From: an uncultured Eubacterium sp.
Lineage (GTDB): Bacteria > Bacillota > Clostridia > Lachnospirales > Lachnospiraceae
Direction: 5' to 3'
Assembly: GCA_910584345.1 (NCBI GenBank)
Contig: CAJTZX010000038.1
Location: 1 to 41,522, forward strand
Length of the DNA stretch: 41,522 nucleotides
Under the pieces are notes generated by a model that worked only from the letters and a program-made list of their open reading frames with translations, had not been told where the DNA came from and did not search any database. Below are positions 33,865-41,496 of this stretch, piece by piece; the stretch's first letter is position 1, and each line of letters starts with the position of its first letter. A program made the translations under genes and the position numbers.

Positions 33865-34350
33865 ATGCGGAGTGAAACAGAGGTAAGTCGCGCAGTAGAA
33901 AAATATGCAGATATGATACGGCGCATTTGCCTTTATCATCTGAAAAATCAGGCGGATACTGAAGATGTGTTTCAAAATGTATTTTTAAAATATATGCTGC
34001 ATGAAGAAGTTTTTTACGATGAGGAGCATGAAAAGGCGTGGTTGCTGCGCGTGGCGATTAATGAATGCAAAGATTTTTTAAAAAGCTTTTTTCGACGCAA
34101 TATGGTACCTCTGCAGGCAGTTGCGGAGCTTGAAACGGAAATGCCGGATGACCACCGGGAGGTTTTAGAAGCGGTGTTATCTCTGCCCGGACAGTATAAA
34201 GATGTGATATATCTGCATTATTATGAAGGATATACCGCATCTGAAATTGGAGCAATACTCGGAAAAAAAGAAAATACCGTGTATTCTCTGCTTTCCAGAG
34301 GACGTGGGATACTGAAAAAAGAACTCGGGGGTGATGGCATTGGCAAATAA
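33865..34350 (+). CDS. ECF-type sigma factor, paired with an RsgI-like protein
   Basis: A 161-residue sigma factor: region 2 around RRICLYHLKNQADTEDVFQN and EKAWLLRVAINECKDFLKS, region 4 around LPGQYKDVIYLHYYEGYTAS and KKENTVYSLLSRGRGILKKE. AGGGGGAA lies upstream of the ATG. Its stop overlaps the next gene, an RsgI-like anti-sigma protein, which points to coupled expression and regulation. In Clostridium, SigI/RsgI pairs sense extracellular polysaccharides; this sigma looks like an ordinary ECF sigma rather than SigI, so the analogy is partial. Confidence 0.92.
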   Translation: MRSETEVSRAVEKYADMIRRICLYHLKNQADTEDVFQNVFLKYMLHEEVFYDEEHEKAWLLRVAINECKDFLKSFFRRNMVPLQAVAELETEMPDDHREVLEAVLSLPGQYKDVIYLHYYEGYTASEIGAILGKKENTVYSLLSRGRGILKKELGGDGIGK

Positions 34351-35266
34351 GATACATGACGCATTTGAAAATGTAAAAGCAGATCCGGCGCTGAAACAGT
34401 CTACCATACAGTTCTTAGAAGGAAAGCGCAAAAAAAAGCAGCCGATGTTTTCATATGTGCCGATTGGGAAAACAGTTGCCGCTGTCTGTGCAATGGTTTT
34501 GATTTTGATCGGAATCGGTGGTTATTCCTGGCTGTTGACACCTGTTTCTTATGTGAGCATTGATATTAACCCTTCTATGGAATTGGCACTGAACCGTTTG
34601 GATCGTGTGGTGTCAGTAACATCATACAATCCGCAGGGAGACGAGCTGATAAAAAATCTGCATCTAAAAGGCAAAAAATATATACAGGCCATTTATATGA
34701 TAACAGAAAACGATCGTTTAAAGCAATATCTCCAATTGGAAGAAGAACTGGTGCTTACGGTTGCAGCAGACAGCAGCAAGACAGCATTAAAGGCGGGTGT
34801 GGAACAATGCTGCAGCCATATCGGCCATGGAACACGAAGCGTAAGCGTGGATGTAGAAGTAGCACAAAAGGCGCATGATAACGGATTGTCTGTTGGCAAA
34901 TATTCGGCCTATTTACAGCTGTCACAATATGATGACAGCGTTACGATAGATCAGTGTAAGAAAATGAGTATGGCACAGATTCACAGTCAGATTATAGAAC
35001 ATGAGCATGGGACCGGACATGGACATGGAAAAGGGACAAATAATACTTACGAGGATACGAATCAGACGGAACAGGAAGGTGAACAGGAAACAGAATCCGA
35101 TACGGAGCACGGACAGGAAACGGTATCAGAAACAAAGCATGAGCAGGGAATAAATACAGAAACAGAACATGAGCAGGAAATAGAACAGGAGACGGAACAA
35201 CAGAAGGAAGAGGAGTCTGAAGGGCACCGGCATAGACGGCGCAGAGGACATCATGGATATGAATAA
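34334..35266 (+). CDS. RsgI-like membrane anti-sigma protein with an acidic, His-rich tail
   Basis: About 310 residues. A cytoplasmic N-terminus is followed by a membrane helix at about 48-68 (TVAAVCAMVLILIGIGGYSW). Then comes the RsgI middle-domain signature YVSIDINPSMELALNRLDRV with VVSVTSYNPQGDELIKNL, extending to about 225. The last 85 residues are low complexity, mainly Glu/Thr/Gln/His (EQETESDTEHGQE-like units, then HRHRRRRGHHGYE). No carbohydrate-binding domain is present, unlike cellulosomal RsgI. Start choices are ATG 34334, GTG 34331 or TTG 34340 (best spacing after GGGGG). It should bind the upstream sigma factor and respond to a surface cue. The tail may bind metal, wall or polymer; this is a guess. 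Confidence 0.8.
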   Translation: MALANKIHDAFENVKADPALKQSTIQFLEGKRKKKQPMFSYVPIGKTVAAVCAMVLILIGIGGYSWLLTPVSYVSIDINPSMELALNRLDRVVSVTSYNPQGDELIKNLHLKGKKYIQAIYMITENDRLKQYLQLEEELVLTVAADSSKTALKAGVEQCCSHIGHGTRSVSVDVEVAQKAHDNGLSVGKYSAYLQLSQYDDSVTIDQCKKMSMAQIHSQIIEHEHGTGHGHGKGTNNTYEDTNQTEQEGEQETESDTEHGQETVSETKHEQGINTETEHEQEIEQETEQQKEEESEGHRHRRRRGHHGYE

Positions 35267-35280
35267 AGTTTATTTTAATC

Positions 35281-35330
35281 GAGCGCCAGGGCGATACAGG
35301 ATATCTTGTATTGCCTTGGCGCTTGATTTT
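35281..35330. terminator. Bidirectional terminator between the RsgI-like gene and the MATE gene
   Basis: A 20-bp stem with four G-T wobbles (35281-35300 with 35305-35324), an ATAT loop and then GATTTTAT. The two flanking genes converge on it. Confidence 0.75.
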
Positions 35331-36675
35331 ATATTGGTTTGAAAGAACGATTTTTTTTAGATAAAAACAAAATACCATACAATGATACGATGAATTCCGT
35401 ACATGGAAAAACACACCAAATGCCTGTCAATTTCCAGACCATAGAAAAAAGTAACGCAAGCGGCAGAATTACAATAAATCCACGCAGTACGGAAATGATA
35501 TTTGCAGGCAGCGGACATGCAGTAGATGTAAAATAGGTGGAAATAATGATATTAAACCCAACAAAGGGGCATGCTGTAAAATACAGCTTTAAGCCGTTCA
35601 CAGCAATATGCTGCAGCGTTTGATTCTGCTCTTTATTAAAAATGGCGCTGATTTGCGGTGCATAGAAAAAGACTGCTGCATAGATCAGTATGGAAAGCAA
35701 CAGCATAGTAATCATTGCATACTGTATAACAACATGAACGTTGTCATATGCGCCTTCTCCGAAATAGCTGCCTATCATCGGCTGGATTCCCTGCGCAATG
35801 CCGTTGTAAGTTGCAATAACGACGAGAGACAAATTGGCAATAATGCCGTAGGCTGCAACACCTGTATTGCCTGCAAGTTTTAGAATCATAACATTAAATA
35901 CGATCATGACAATACCGGAAGATACTTCGGTTACAAGAGAAGGTACTCCGCTTGATAAGATAGCGGATATCCATTTCTTTTTGGGACGGCATTTTATCAA
36001 ATGAAACTGATGGTTCTTTTTCATAAAATGTGGCAACAGCAAAAAAATGCTGATTGCTGGGGCTAGGCAAGTAGCAAATACAGCTCCGAATATCCCCATC
36101 TGGCAGGGAAAGATAAACAAATAATCCAAAACTATGTTTGAAAGGCTGCCGCCAAGCATGGCACGCATTGACAGCTGTGGAGCTCCGTCATTACGCGTAA
36201 AGCACAGCAGAACATTATTCATTAAAAATAACGGAGAAAACAGCAGTATCATTTTCAAGTATGTTCTGGTCATTTCATATACGGCTTTGTCAGCGCCTAA
36301 TAACGTTACAAGTCCATCTACAAAAAATATGCCGATACATAAATACGCCATAGCAAGTACTGCAGCGATCATAATCGCGTTCGTAAACAGCTCATTGGTT
36401 TCTCTTAAGTTTCCCGTGCTTTTTTGAATCGAATATTTTGTGCCGCCGCCCATACCAATCATTAGTCCGCTTCCATGTATAAAGCTATAAATTGGGATTG
36501 CAAGATTTAAGGCTGTAAGCCCATCTGCACCAAGTCCTTTGCTGACAAAATAAGTGTCCGCCAATATATAGCAGGACAGGCCAAGCATTCCAAATACGTT
36601 CATGGAAACATATCTGACAAATTCACGAAAGCAATTCGATAGCTTCTGATTTTTTCTTCTCATTTCGCGATACAT
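35329..36675 (-). CDS. MATE-family multidrug efflux transporter (MepA-like)
   Basis: A 448-residue polytopic membrane protein with about 12 helices. The N-terminal part reads YVSMNVFGMLGLSCYILADT, IPIYSFIHGSGLMIGMGGGTK, then further helices to PLALLFSMVWKLTGIWCVFP. These are MATE features: cation-coupled export of cationic drugs or dyes. The start at 36675 is fixed by GGGAGGA a few bases upstream; the frame is open another 24 codons without support. A 140-nt leader with an attenuator-like hairpin lies between its promoter (36819-36847) and the gene, so expression may be ligand-controlled, possibly by guanidine. Confidence 0.9.
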   Translation of the reverse strand: MYREMRRKNQKLSNCFREFVRYVSMNVFGMLGLSCYILADTYFVSKGLGADGLTALNLAIPIYSFIHGSGLMIGMGGGTKYSIQKSTGNLRETNELFTNAIMIAAVLAMAYLCIGIFFVDGLVTLLGADKAVYEMTRTYLKMILLFSPLFLMNNVLLCFTRNDGAPQLSMRAMLGGSLSNIVLDYLFIFPCQMGIFGAVFATCLAPAISIFLLLPHFMKKNHQFHLIKCRPKKKWISAILSSGVPSLVTEVSSGIVMIVFNVMILKLAGNTGVAAYGIIANLSLVVIATYNGIAQGIQPMIGSYFGEGAYDNVHVVIQYAMITMLLLSILIYAAVFFYAPQISAIFNKEQNQTLQHIAVNGLKLYFTACPFVGFNIIISTYFTSTACPLPANIISVLRGFIVILPLALLFSMVWKLTGIWCVFPCTEFIVSLYGILFLSKKNRSFKPI

Positions 36676-36812
36676 AAAAAATCCTCCCTGTATGTTTGTG
36701 ACAGGTTTATTGGCGGATAAGGACAATAAAAAACGCTGCTCCTCCATTCCTTCTATGGCCTAACGGAATGGGAATCAGCGTTACCCGGCGGCAATGAAAA
36801 CCTGTGCAAATT
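36676..36812 (-). ncRNA. Attenuator leader of the MATE gene; candidate guanidine-IV (mepA) riboswitch
   Basis: The minus-strand leader of about 137 nt contains a terminator: outer stem AACGCTG/CAGCGTT (complements of 36776-36782 and 36732-36738), inner stem CCATTCC/GGAATGG, then TTTTTTATT. An alternative pairing TAACG/CGTTA (36779-36783 with 36761-36765) would break the outer stem. ACAGGTTT near the 5' end can also pair with AAACCTGT downstream of the terminator. The setting (MATE gene, short leader, terminator) is that of the mepA-motif guanidine-IV riboswitch, but I matched this by context and shape, not by a covariance model. Confidence 0.5.
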
Positions 36813-36818
36813 TTGTTT

Positions 36819-36847
36819 ATTATAACACGTGCGAATGCAAAATACAA
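36819..36847 (-). promoter_or_regulatory. Sigma-A promoter of the MATE leader
   Basis: Minus strand: TTGTAT (complement of 36842-36847), a 17-nt spacer and a perfect TATAAT (complement of 36819-36824). Confidence 0.75.
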
Positions 36848-36863
36848 CAGGTGAAAAAGTCTT

Positions 36864-36893
36864 TTTACCATTTTGGCGCTACAATCATATAAT
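36864..36893 (+). promoter_or_regulatory. Candidate promoter of the collagen-like gene
   Basis: TTTACC at 36864-36869, an 18-nt spacer and TATAAT at 36888-36893. The -10 reads CATATAAT, which also fits the CATANNNT pattern of the sporulation sigmas E and K, so mother-cell expression is possible. Confidence 0.45.
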
Positions 36894-36950
36894 TTAGTAT
36901 GGAATAAATGTATATTCACGAAATATAAAATAGCAATGAGGTGGTTTCCA

Positions 36951-37376
36951 TTGAATCATTATTATGCAGGCCGGATGACTTATCCGCCAGATCCGTCAGG
37001 AATGAGAAGAATGCCCGAAAAAAGTATTGATGAATGCAGAGAACCAGGCCAGCAGGGGCCAAGAGGTGAACCGGGACCGCCCGGCTGTCCTGGTGAGCGA
37101 GGCGAACCAGGTCCACAGGGAGTTACCGGTCCACAGGGCCCGCAGGGAGTAACAGGACCAATGGGCCCGAAAGGAGAAGCAGGCGCACAGGGGCCGGCAG
37201 GACCTCCTGGTTATCCGCAAAATAGAATATTGGCAACATTTTTAGGCCAGGGGCTTATGATGCAAGATAGAGCAAAGCTTCCGCTTAAAATCGATATACC
37301 GGATATAACCGAAAACATTTCACCATGCAATAAATACTCTGTCCGGTTAACACCTGGCTGTTATGCAATCTATTAA
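36951..37376 (+). pseudogene. Collagen-like surface protein, C-terminally truncated
   Basis: A 141-residue product with 19 Gly-X-Y triplets at about residues 30-87 (GPRGEPGPPGCPGERGEPGP then GVTGPQGPQGVTGPMGPKGE), a short N-terminus MNHYYAGRMTYPPDPSGMRR, and a C-terminal piece NRILATFLGQGLMMQD...NKYSVRLTPGCYAI. That last piece looks like the start of a BclA/exosporium-type trimerisation domain but stops soon after LTPGCY. It abuts a glycosyltransferase fragment that begins in another frame at almost the same point. The start is probably TTG at 36951, 6 nt after AGGTGG; an in-frame ATG at 36936 has no ribosome site. Likely a spore or surface filament protein that lost its end by recombination. 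Confidence 0.7.
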
Positions 37377-38103
37377 CAGCCGCATGATTGTGCTGCAGCA
37401 GAAAAACTCAGGTGCAGGTATTGCACGTAATACTGGTATGAAGGCGGCGAAAGGAGAATACTTGTCTATTTTGGATTCGGATGATTTTTTTGAGCCGGAT
37501 ATGCTGCAAAAAGCGTACAGACAGTGTAAAAAAGACGATGCGGATATTTGTGTATTTCGTTCGGACCGTTATGACACACAATTAGGCAAATATGAAGCGA
37601 TTCCATGGACGATTCAGCAAAAATATCTGCCAGAGCATGTTCCGTTTTCGCCACAAGATATTGATCTATATTTGTTTCAGATATTTAACGGATGGTCATG
37701 GGATAAGCTGTATCGAAGGGAGGTTGTTGTAAAAAGCGGGCTGACTTTTCAGGGGCTTCGAACAACTAATGATGCATTTTTTGTATTTCTGATGAATCTG
37801 CAGGCAAAAAGAATCACAATCATAGATGAAGTGCTGGCACATCACAGAGTGAATCTGAACACAAGTCTTTCTGTGACGCGTGAAAAATCGTGGGATTGCT
37901 GTTGGCGTGCAATATCTGCCATCCGGGAGGAGCTTATCAAACCGATGGTTTATGTTATTAAAGGATTTCGGGAAGCTTTTGTCACAGGAAATGTCCAGAA
38001 TCCAGGATATACGATCTATTTCTGGTCTTGTGTGATTGTGCTGTTTGCAGCAGGAAGCTATGTACAGGACAGATTGAAAAAATATTATGCGGATTTTGTA
38101 TAA
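37363..38103 (+). pseudogene. Chimeric frame: N-truncated GT2 glycosyltransferase joined to the C-terminus of a polysaccharide ABC permease
   Basis: A 246-codon frame of two unrelated parts. Residues 8 to about 190 are a family 2 glycosyltransferase lacking its first 50 or so residues: IVLQQKNSGAGIARNTGMKA, LSILDSDDFFEPDML (the DxD-type site), NAFF-like and HHRVNLNTSLSVTREKSWD. Near AIREELIK it switches, without stop, to PMVYVIKGFREAFVTGN and YTIYFWSCVIVLFAAGSYV, the end of a Wzm/TagG-type ABC-2 permease, closing with DRLKKYYADFV. Neither part can work alone: the GT lacks its nucleotide-binding N-terminus and the permease its first helices. The junctions are near 37370 and 37940. The intact ATPase partner follows at 38149. 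Confidence 0.75.
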
Positions 38104-38148
38104 TCACTGGCTTGAGAGGCGTTATCAGAATCAGAAAGATGGTGTGGA

Positions 38149-38886
38149 ATGGTAAAACAGGCAATTGTTGTCAAAAACCTTACGAAAAATTTTTATTTGT
38201 TTCAACAGGATTTTCGAATCCTTCCATGGATATTTACGAAGAAGGGATATGATACGAAACGGCAGGTATTAAATCATCTTTCCTTTACTGTTGAAAAAGG
38301 GGAAATTGTAGGGCTGATCGGGGTGAACGGTGCAGGAAAGTCTACGCTAATGAAACTGATTGCCGGTATTACGTATCCGTCTGAAGGAGAAATTTATGTG
38401 GATGGGAAAGTAGGTTCACTGATTAATTTGTCTGCAGGATTTCATCCAGATTATACCGGGCGTAAAAATATTTATTACAAAGGAACCATCATGGGAATGC
38501 CAAGAGCAGAAATTGATCGTGTGATGGAAGATATTCAGGAATTTGTGGAACTTGGGGAATATTTTGACCGCCCGCTGCGAATGTATTCTTCAGGAATGGC
38601 TGCCAGACTGGGCTTTGCATTAGCGGTTTATTCCAGACCGGAAATTCTTATTATTGACGAAGTGCTTGCCGTAGGAGATAAAAGCTTTCAGCAAAAATCC
38701 AGACAAAAGGTAGTGCGTATGTTTCAGGAGGGAAAATCAGTGATATTTTCTTCACATACAGATGCAATGATAAAAGAGTTTTGCAGTAGAGTGATTTACC
38801 TAAAAGACGGTACCATCGCATTTGATGGAGATGTGGAAGAAGGACTGGAAAGATACAATGATGATATTAAAAAGAAAAATCGATAA
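38149..38886 (+). CDS. Polysaccharide ABC transporter ATP-binding protein (Wzt/TagH-like)
   Basis: A 245-residue ABC ATPase: Walker A LIGVNGAGKSTLMKLIAGIT, a Q-loop region then GFHPDYTGRKNIYYKG, the signature region MYSSGMAARLGFALAVYSRP and Walker B EILIIDEVLAVGDKSFQQKS. The LxxGxHPxxTGRxNI block and SSGMxARLGFA form are typical of O-antigen/teichoic-acid exporters. There is no C-terminal carbohydrate-binding domain. The partner permease just upstream survives only as its last 60 or so residues, so the exporter is probably non-functional unless a permease elsewhere substitutes. The stop overlaps the next gene by about 29 bp. Confidence 0.9.
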   Translation: MVKQAIVVKNLTKNFYLFQQDFRILPWIFTKKGYDTKRQVLNHLSFTVEKGEIVGLIGVNGAGKSTLMKLIAGITYPSEGEIYVDGKVGSLINLSAGFHPDYTGRKNIYYKGTIMGMPRAEIDRVMEDIQEFVELGEYFDRPLRMYSSGMAARLGFALAVYSRPEILIIDEVLAVGDKSFQQKSRQKVVRMFQEGKSVIFSSHTDAMIKEFCSRVIYLKDGTIAFDGDVEEGLERYNDDIKKKNR

Positions 38887-39433
38887 AAAGAAGCTTGCTA
38901 AAAGAGTCTTGTATCTTGTGTTTATTTATATTGCTGCATCCTGGGGTGTCAATGGCGTAGTAAATCCTGTGCACTATATACGAAGCTCTTTTATGCAGAC
39001 AGAAAAAATACCGTTATCCGAACGGGAGGATGGATATGTCATCCAACTGTCATCTGATGAGGGAAAGTCGCCCGGATTTTTATCCTTTCGGATAGAAGCA
39101 AAGGAGTATGCGCTTCAACTGCGCTTATGTGCCTGTACAGAAAACGGGAAGATACAGGAAGTGCAAACACCGGTAATGAAAGGATGGAATTGTTTAGACA
39201 TTGCGAAACTTTCAGGAGCAGAGAAGAAAGGACGGAGCGCAGCTGACATATGGGAAGAAGTCGTTATTCCAAAGGATACGATCGAACAGTTTGAAATTGT
39301 TTTAAAAGAAGTACAGCTGTCTGAATATCGGAAAGCAGATATTGCAACGATGATATCCGTATTTTTGTCATTTGTCATAATGCTTGCATTTTGGGAATGT
39401 GTGTGGTGGGTAAAAGCGAGGTATGCGGATTGA
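38858..39433 (+). CDS. Membrane protein of the polysaccharide region, unknown function
   Basis: A 191-residue protein with a membrane helix near residues 15-36 (RVLYLVFIYIAASWGVNGVV), an extracytoplasmic domain of about 120 residues with beta-type patterns (DGYVIQLSSDEGKSPGFLSF), and a second helix at the end (MISVFLSFVIMLAFWECVWW). ATG codons at 38858 and 38861 are both possible and overlap the ATPase gene. No known family recognised. Its position between the ATPase and a TupA-like gene suggests a role in polymer assembly or export, but it could also be the N-terminal part of a longer enzyme cut short. Confidence 0.55.
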   Translation: MMILKRKIDKKKLAKRVLYLVFIYIAASWGVNGVVNPVHYIRSSFMQTEKIPLSEREDGYVIQLSSDEGKSPGFLSFRIEAKEYALQLRLCACTENGKIQEVQTPVMKGWNCLDIAKLSGAEKKGRSAADIWEEVVIPKDTIEQFEIVLKEVQLSEYRKADIATMISVFLSFVIMLAFWECVWWVKARYAD

Positions 39434-39458
39434 TGTACGGAGGGTGAAGTACGGGAAA

Positions 39459-40202
39459 ATGGATAAATTAATTTACAAAATGCCTTTGATTCGGCAGATT
39501 CATGAATTGCATCTGTTTGTGGATGAAATAAAAAGAGAGAATCTGGCTCAGCAAAAAGTTATCAAAAGTCTAAAACAGGAAAATGCCAGACTGTACCATC
39601 TGGTTAACCGATTAGAACAGGAAAATGATGAGAATAAAAAAGATTGTTCCAGACAAAAAATTACAAATAAGACGTTTCAAAAACAATTTGCAGCATTTGA
39701 AAAAACAAGCGGTGAATTAAGCAATACGGATCAGATATTAAAAACAGAAATCGGGCGGCTGGAGAAAGAAGCTTTGACACAAAAAGATCTGGATCGCATA
39801 AAGAAACAGATGCGGTATGATTTTTTTAGAGGACTTGCACCAGAAAGATATAAAGAGGCTTTGTGTGAATTTTACTATGAATTCAGACATAAACGGCTGA
39901 ATCTCGATCATCCGAAAACATTCAACGAAAAAATACAATGGATCAAGCTGTTTGACAGTACTTCTTTAAAAACAAGGCTTGCAGATAAAGTAGCGGTGAG
40001 GGAATGGGTGAAAGAAAAAATTGGTGAACGTTATTTAATCCCATGTTTGGGTGTCTGGAATTCTTTTGATGAAATAGATATTCAGACATTGCCGGACCAA
40101 TTTGTATTAAAGGCGAATCATGGAAGCGGCTGGAATATTGTTGTATCAGATAAAAAATCTTTTCAGGAAGCGCTTACATTACCTATCGATTCCAACACCT
40201 AA
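39459..40202 (+). pseudogene. TupA-like ATP-grasp protein with coiled coil, C-terminally truncated
   Basis: A 247-residue product. Residues about 20-115 form a long coiled coil (KSLKQENARLYHLVNRLEQE). From about 125 comes the TupA-type ATP-grasp domain of polysaccharide clusters: NLDHPKTFNEKIQWIKLFDS, LADKVAVREWVKEKIGERYL and LPDQFVLKANHGSGWNIVVS. The family normally continues for another 120 or so residues with the ATP and metal ligands; here it ends after SDKKSFQEALTLPIDSNT. A truncated remnant is therefore likely. GGAGGG at 39439-39444 lies upstream; an earlier ATG at 39423 overlaps the previous gene. A GT2 gene starts 14 bp after the stop. Confidence 0.65.
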
Positions 40203-40215
40203 CAGGAGAAAAAAC

Positions 40216-41304
40216 ATGTGTAAGGTATCAGTTGTTATTCCTGTCTATAATGCAGAAGCATATTTACGCCAATGCCTGGACAGTGTAAAAGCCCAGACAT
40301 TACAAGAGATAGAAGTGATCTGCATCAATGATGGTTCTACAGACAGGTCAGAATCCATGATTCAAGATTATGTTTTATCAGATCAGAGATTTTCACTTAT
40401 CAGTCAAAAAAATGGAGGACTTTCCGCTGCCAGAAATGCAGGGCTTTGTCACGCAAAAGGAAAATACATTATCTTTTTGGATAGTGACGACTGGATATTA
40501 TCCCAGGCGTTGGAAGAGTTATATCAAACAGCGGAACAACATGAACTGGACAATTTGTATTTTAATGCAGAGTGTTTTTTTGATGGTGACCAGTTAAAAA
40601 TAAAACACAGCCATTATTTGAATTATTATAAAAGGAATCAGCAATATACAGGCATTTACAGCGGTTGTGAATATTTTAAAGCATGTATGGAACATAAAGA
40701 TTTTCGGCCGTCAGCCTGTCTGCAAATGCTGAAAAAAGAATTCTTAGATGCGTATTCGATTCGATTTTTTAATGGCATTTTACATGAAGATAATTTATTT
40801 ACAATTCAGTGTATGTTAACGGCAAAAAGAGTGATGTATGCGGACTGTTGTTATTATCAAAGACGCATACGGGCGGGTTCCATTATGACAAAACAAAGAG
40901 GATTTCAAAATGCAGTCGGCTATTTTATATGTATGAGAGAACTTCTAAAATTTGCACAGGACAAAGATTTTGATTCAAAAGTCTGGAATTATTTAGAACA
41001 ATTTATCTGTTCTATAAAAAATAATGCGGTGTCTTATGTAAGAGATCTGGATAGGGATGAACTGGAACAGGAATTGGAACAATATCCGAAAAACGTTGCA
41101 ATGGAATTTTATATTTACATATATCAGGAATCTGCATTTCGAATCAAAGCATCCAAATATGACGCGGAAAGAAAAAAGAATCTGTCTGTAAAACAAGACT
41201 ATGAACAATATTATAAAAATTATTATGAAAACAGCATTACTTTTCGAGTAGGAAGATGCCTTACCTGGCTGCCGGGAAAAGTAAAAGCATATTTAAAGAG
41301 GTAG
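40216..41304 (+). CDS. Family 2 (GT-A) glycosyltransferase
   Basis: A 362-residue cytoplasmic glycosyltransferase. The N-terminal nucleotide-sugar domain reads VSVVIPVYNAEAYLRQCLDS, VICINDGSTDRSE and KNGGLSAARNAGL, then YIIFLDSDDWI with the DxD-type metal site. A mid-domain ILHEDNLFTIQCMLTAKRVM carries the usual ED acidic pair, followed by a helical C-terminus. It probably adds a sugar to a surface polysaccharide; donor and acceptor are unknown. AGGAG at 40204-40208 sets the start. The frame extends upstream into the TupA-like gene without support. It is the only complete glycosyltransferase in this region. Confidence 0.9.
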   Translation: MCKVSVVIPVYNAEAYLRQCLDSVKAQTLQEIEVICINDGSTDRSESMIQDYVLSDQRFSLISQKNGGLSAARNAGLCHAKGKYIIFLDSDDWILSQALEELYQTAEQHELDNLYFNAECFFDGDQLKIKHSHYLNYYKRNQQYTGIYSGCEYFKACMEHKDFRPSACLQMLKKEFLDAYSIRFFNGILHEDNLFTIQCMLTAKRVMYADCCYYQRRIRAGSIMTKQRGFQNAVGYFICMRELLKFAQDKDFDSKVWNYLEQFICSIKNNAVSYVRDLDRDELEQELEQYPKNVAMEFYIYIYQESAFRIKASKYDAERKKNLSVKQDYEQYYKNYYENSITFRVGRCLTWLPGKVKAYLKR

Positions 41305-41307
41305 TCT

Positions 41308-41496
41308 ATGAAAAGAAAAATAAGTGTCATCATTCCCATTTATAATATGGAAAAGTATTTGCAGGAATGTCTCGATACAGTTATGCGTCAGTCTTTAAAG
41401 GAGATTGAAATCATCTGTGTCAATGATGGCTCTACAGACCGCTCCGAATGCATCGTAAAAGAAAATGCCAGAAAGCTTCCTGTATACTTTAAATAG
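41308..41496 (+). pseudogene. 5' fragment of a family 2 glycosyltransferase gene
   Basis: The first 50 or so residues, ISVIIPIYNMEKYLQECLDT and IIICVNDGSTDRSEC-like, match the start of GT2 enzymes and the complete paralogue at 40216. After IVKENARK the sequence becomes unrelated (LPVYFK) and stops. The rest of the enzyme (metal site and catalytic half) is missing here. It begins 3 bp after the preceding gene. It lies about 3.9 kb downstream of, and in the same direction as, a GT2 piece that lacks just this N-terminal part. Confidence 0.75.

Noticed and set aside
36996..37220. Minus-strand frames opposite the collagen-like repeats
   Set aside because: Antisense of the Gly-X-Y repeats; repetitive and without a start signal.
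38822..38857. Earlier ATG for the membrane protein gene at 38822
   Set aside because: It lies deep in the ATPase gene; the peptide is an off-frame reading of that gene, and ATGs at 38858/38861 fit better.
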